Assembly: GCF_036320655.1 (NCBI RefSeq)
Contig: NZ_CP143258.1
Location: 1,860,001 to 1,924,000 of the forward strand
Reading direction: 5' to 3'
DNA from: Porphyromonas pogonae
GTDB lineage: Bacteria; Bacteroidota; Bacteroidia; Bacteroidales; Porphyromonadaceae
Length of the DNA stretch: 64,000 bases
Part shown: positions 63,826 through 64,000 of the stretch, one piece after another
Layout: every line of letters begins with the position of its first letter
Position numbering within the stretch: position 1 is the first letter of the stretch
Notes under the pieces: model-generated
Databases searched by the model: none
The model's input: the letters and a program-made list of their open reading frames with translations, nothing else
Told to the model about the DNA's origin: nothing
Program-made: the position numbers and the translations under genes

Positions 63826-64000
63826 CTTTGTTGTTTGTTTGCGATTGCAAAGGAAGCCATTTAACACGAAACTACCAAATATTACAGGGATTATTTTACA
63901 CGTAGATTCAATTATTTTGTCTCTCCTCTTTCAGCACACAAACAGCATTTTGGCATAAAAGCCTATAAACAATCATATTATATACAATAATAATATTGAG

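Noticed and set aside
63685-63867. 60-residue ORF across the tRNA-Cys
   Set aside because: It reads through the tRNA and its terminator; not a gene.

Overview
The window reads as chromosomal DNA of a low-GC anaerobic Bacteroidota, most likely order Bacteroidales and close to Porphyromonas. The reasons are promoter elements of the TTTG-N19-TAnnTTTG type, weak Shine-Dalgarno sequences, a P. gingivalis-style Mfa1/FimA-type fimbrial lipoprotein, a sodium-pumping methylmalonyl-CoA decarboxylase operon, a MalQ with two N-terminal starch-binding domains, and heavy amino-acid catabolism. Species is not assigned.

Layout. 1-4.6 kb: an AddB-like nuclease cut by the window edge, a TPR protein, an MscS channel and uvrB. 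4.65-6.8 kb: remnants of two different insertion sequences, an AT-rich gene-free tract and an XRE-type regulator. 6.9-18 kb: a housekeeping run (pyrK-pyrD-mgtC, malQ-phoH, purC-menG-aroE, and a BamA/TamA-like outer-membrane lipoprotein). 18-19.8 kb: an accessory pocket with an IS5-type remnant, a WG-repeat-like lipoprotein and, just upstream of it, a broken gene fragment that I recognise as the N-terminal part of a Tae4-type type VI secretion amidase effector. 19.8-24.6 kb: mce-mmdA-(LTD/OadG)-small ORF-mmdC-mmdB. 24.9-26 kb: an Mrr-type restriction enzyme next to an IS256-type transposase remnant. 26-32.2 kb: htpG, then rocD-ctlX-pruA. 32.2-33.4 kb: a 187-bp MITE sitting in a terminator loop, a nested inverted repeat, and a short minus-strand unit whose promoter contains a run of nine G. 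33.4-44.2 kb: trpS, a DUF3127 protein, rlmH, radC/msrBA, an orphan anaerobic sulfatase-maturase-type radical SAM gene, bioD, rel/spoT, a Ca/Na exchanger, and nfeD-slipin. 44.2-45.5 kb: a 1.3-kb regulatory region with a small transcription unit, palindromes and tandem promoters. 45.5-49.2 kb: dcu-ansB-porin. 49.3 kb: second MITE copy. 49.5-54.3 kb: a HAD phosphatase, cobU-cobT-cobS-cobC and a DUF3108 protein. 54.4-60 kb: umuDC and the class Ia ribonucleotide reductase nrdAB. 60-64 kb: a short ncRNA-like unit, an MBL hydrolase, a ferredoxin, a fimbrial lipoprotein, a 22-bp tandem repeat and tRNA-Cys.

How the genes work together. Asparagine is deaminated outside the cytoplasm by AnsB and can enter or exchange through the porin and Dcu carrier. 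Arginine-derived amino acids flow through CtlX, RocD and PruA to glutamate. The succinate-to-propionate branch ends in epimerase plus the biotin-dependent Na+ pump. The late cobalamin genes could supply the B12 that methylmalonyl-CoA mutase (not in this window) needs. The accessory DNA lies between these blocks, mainly around 4.7-6.8, 18-19.8, 24.7-26, 32.2-33.4 and 49.3 kb.

Most noteworthy: the decayed Tae4 effector with its neighbouring putative immunity lipoprotein; the two-copy MITE with matching 5-bp target duplications, one copy splitting a terminator hairpin; the G9 tract in a promoter-like element; a compact ncRNA unit with a perfect consensus promoter at 60.1 kb; and the palindrome-rich leader of the dcu operon. 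All assignments come from reading the sequence and from memory of families; no searches were run.
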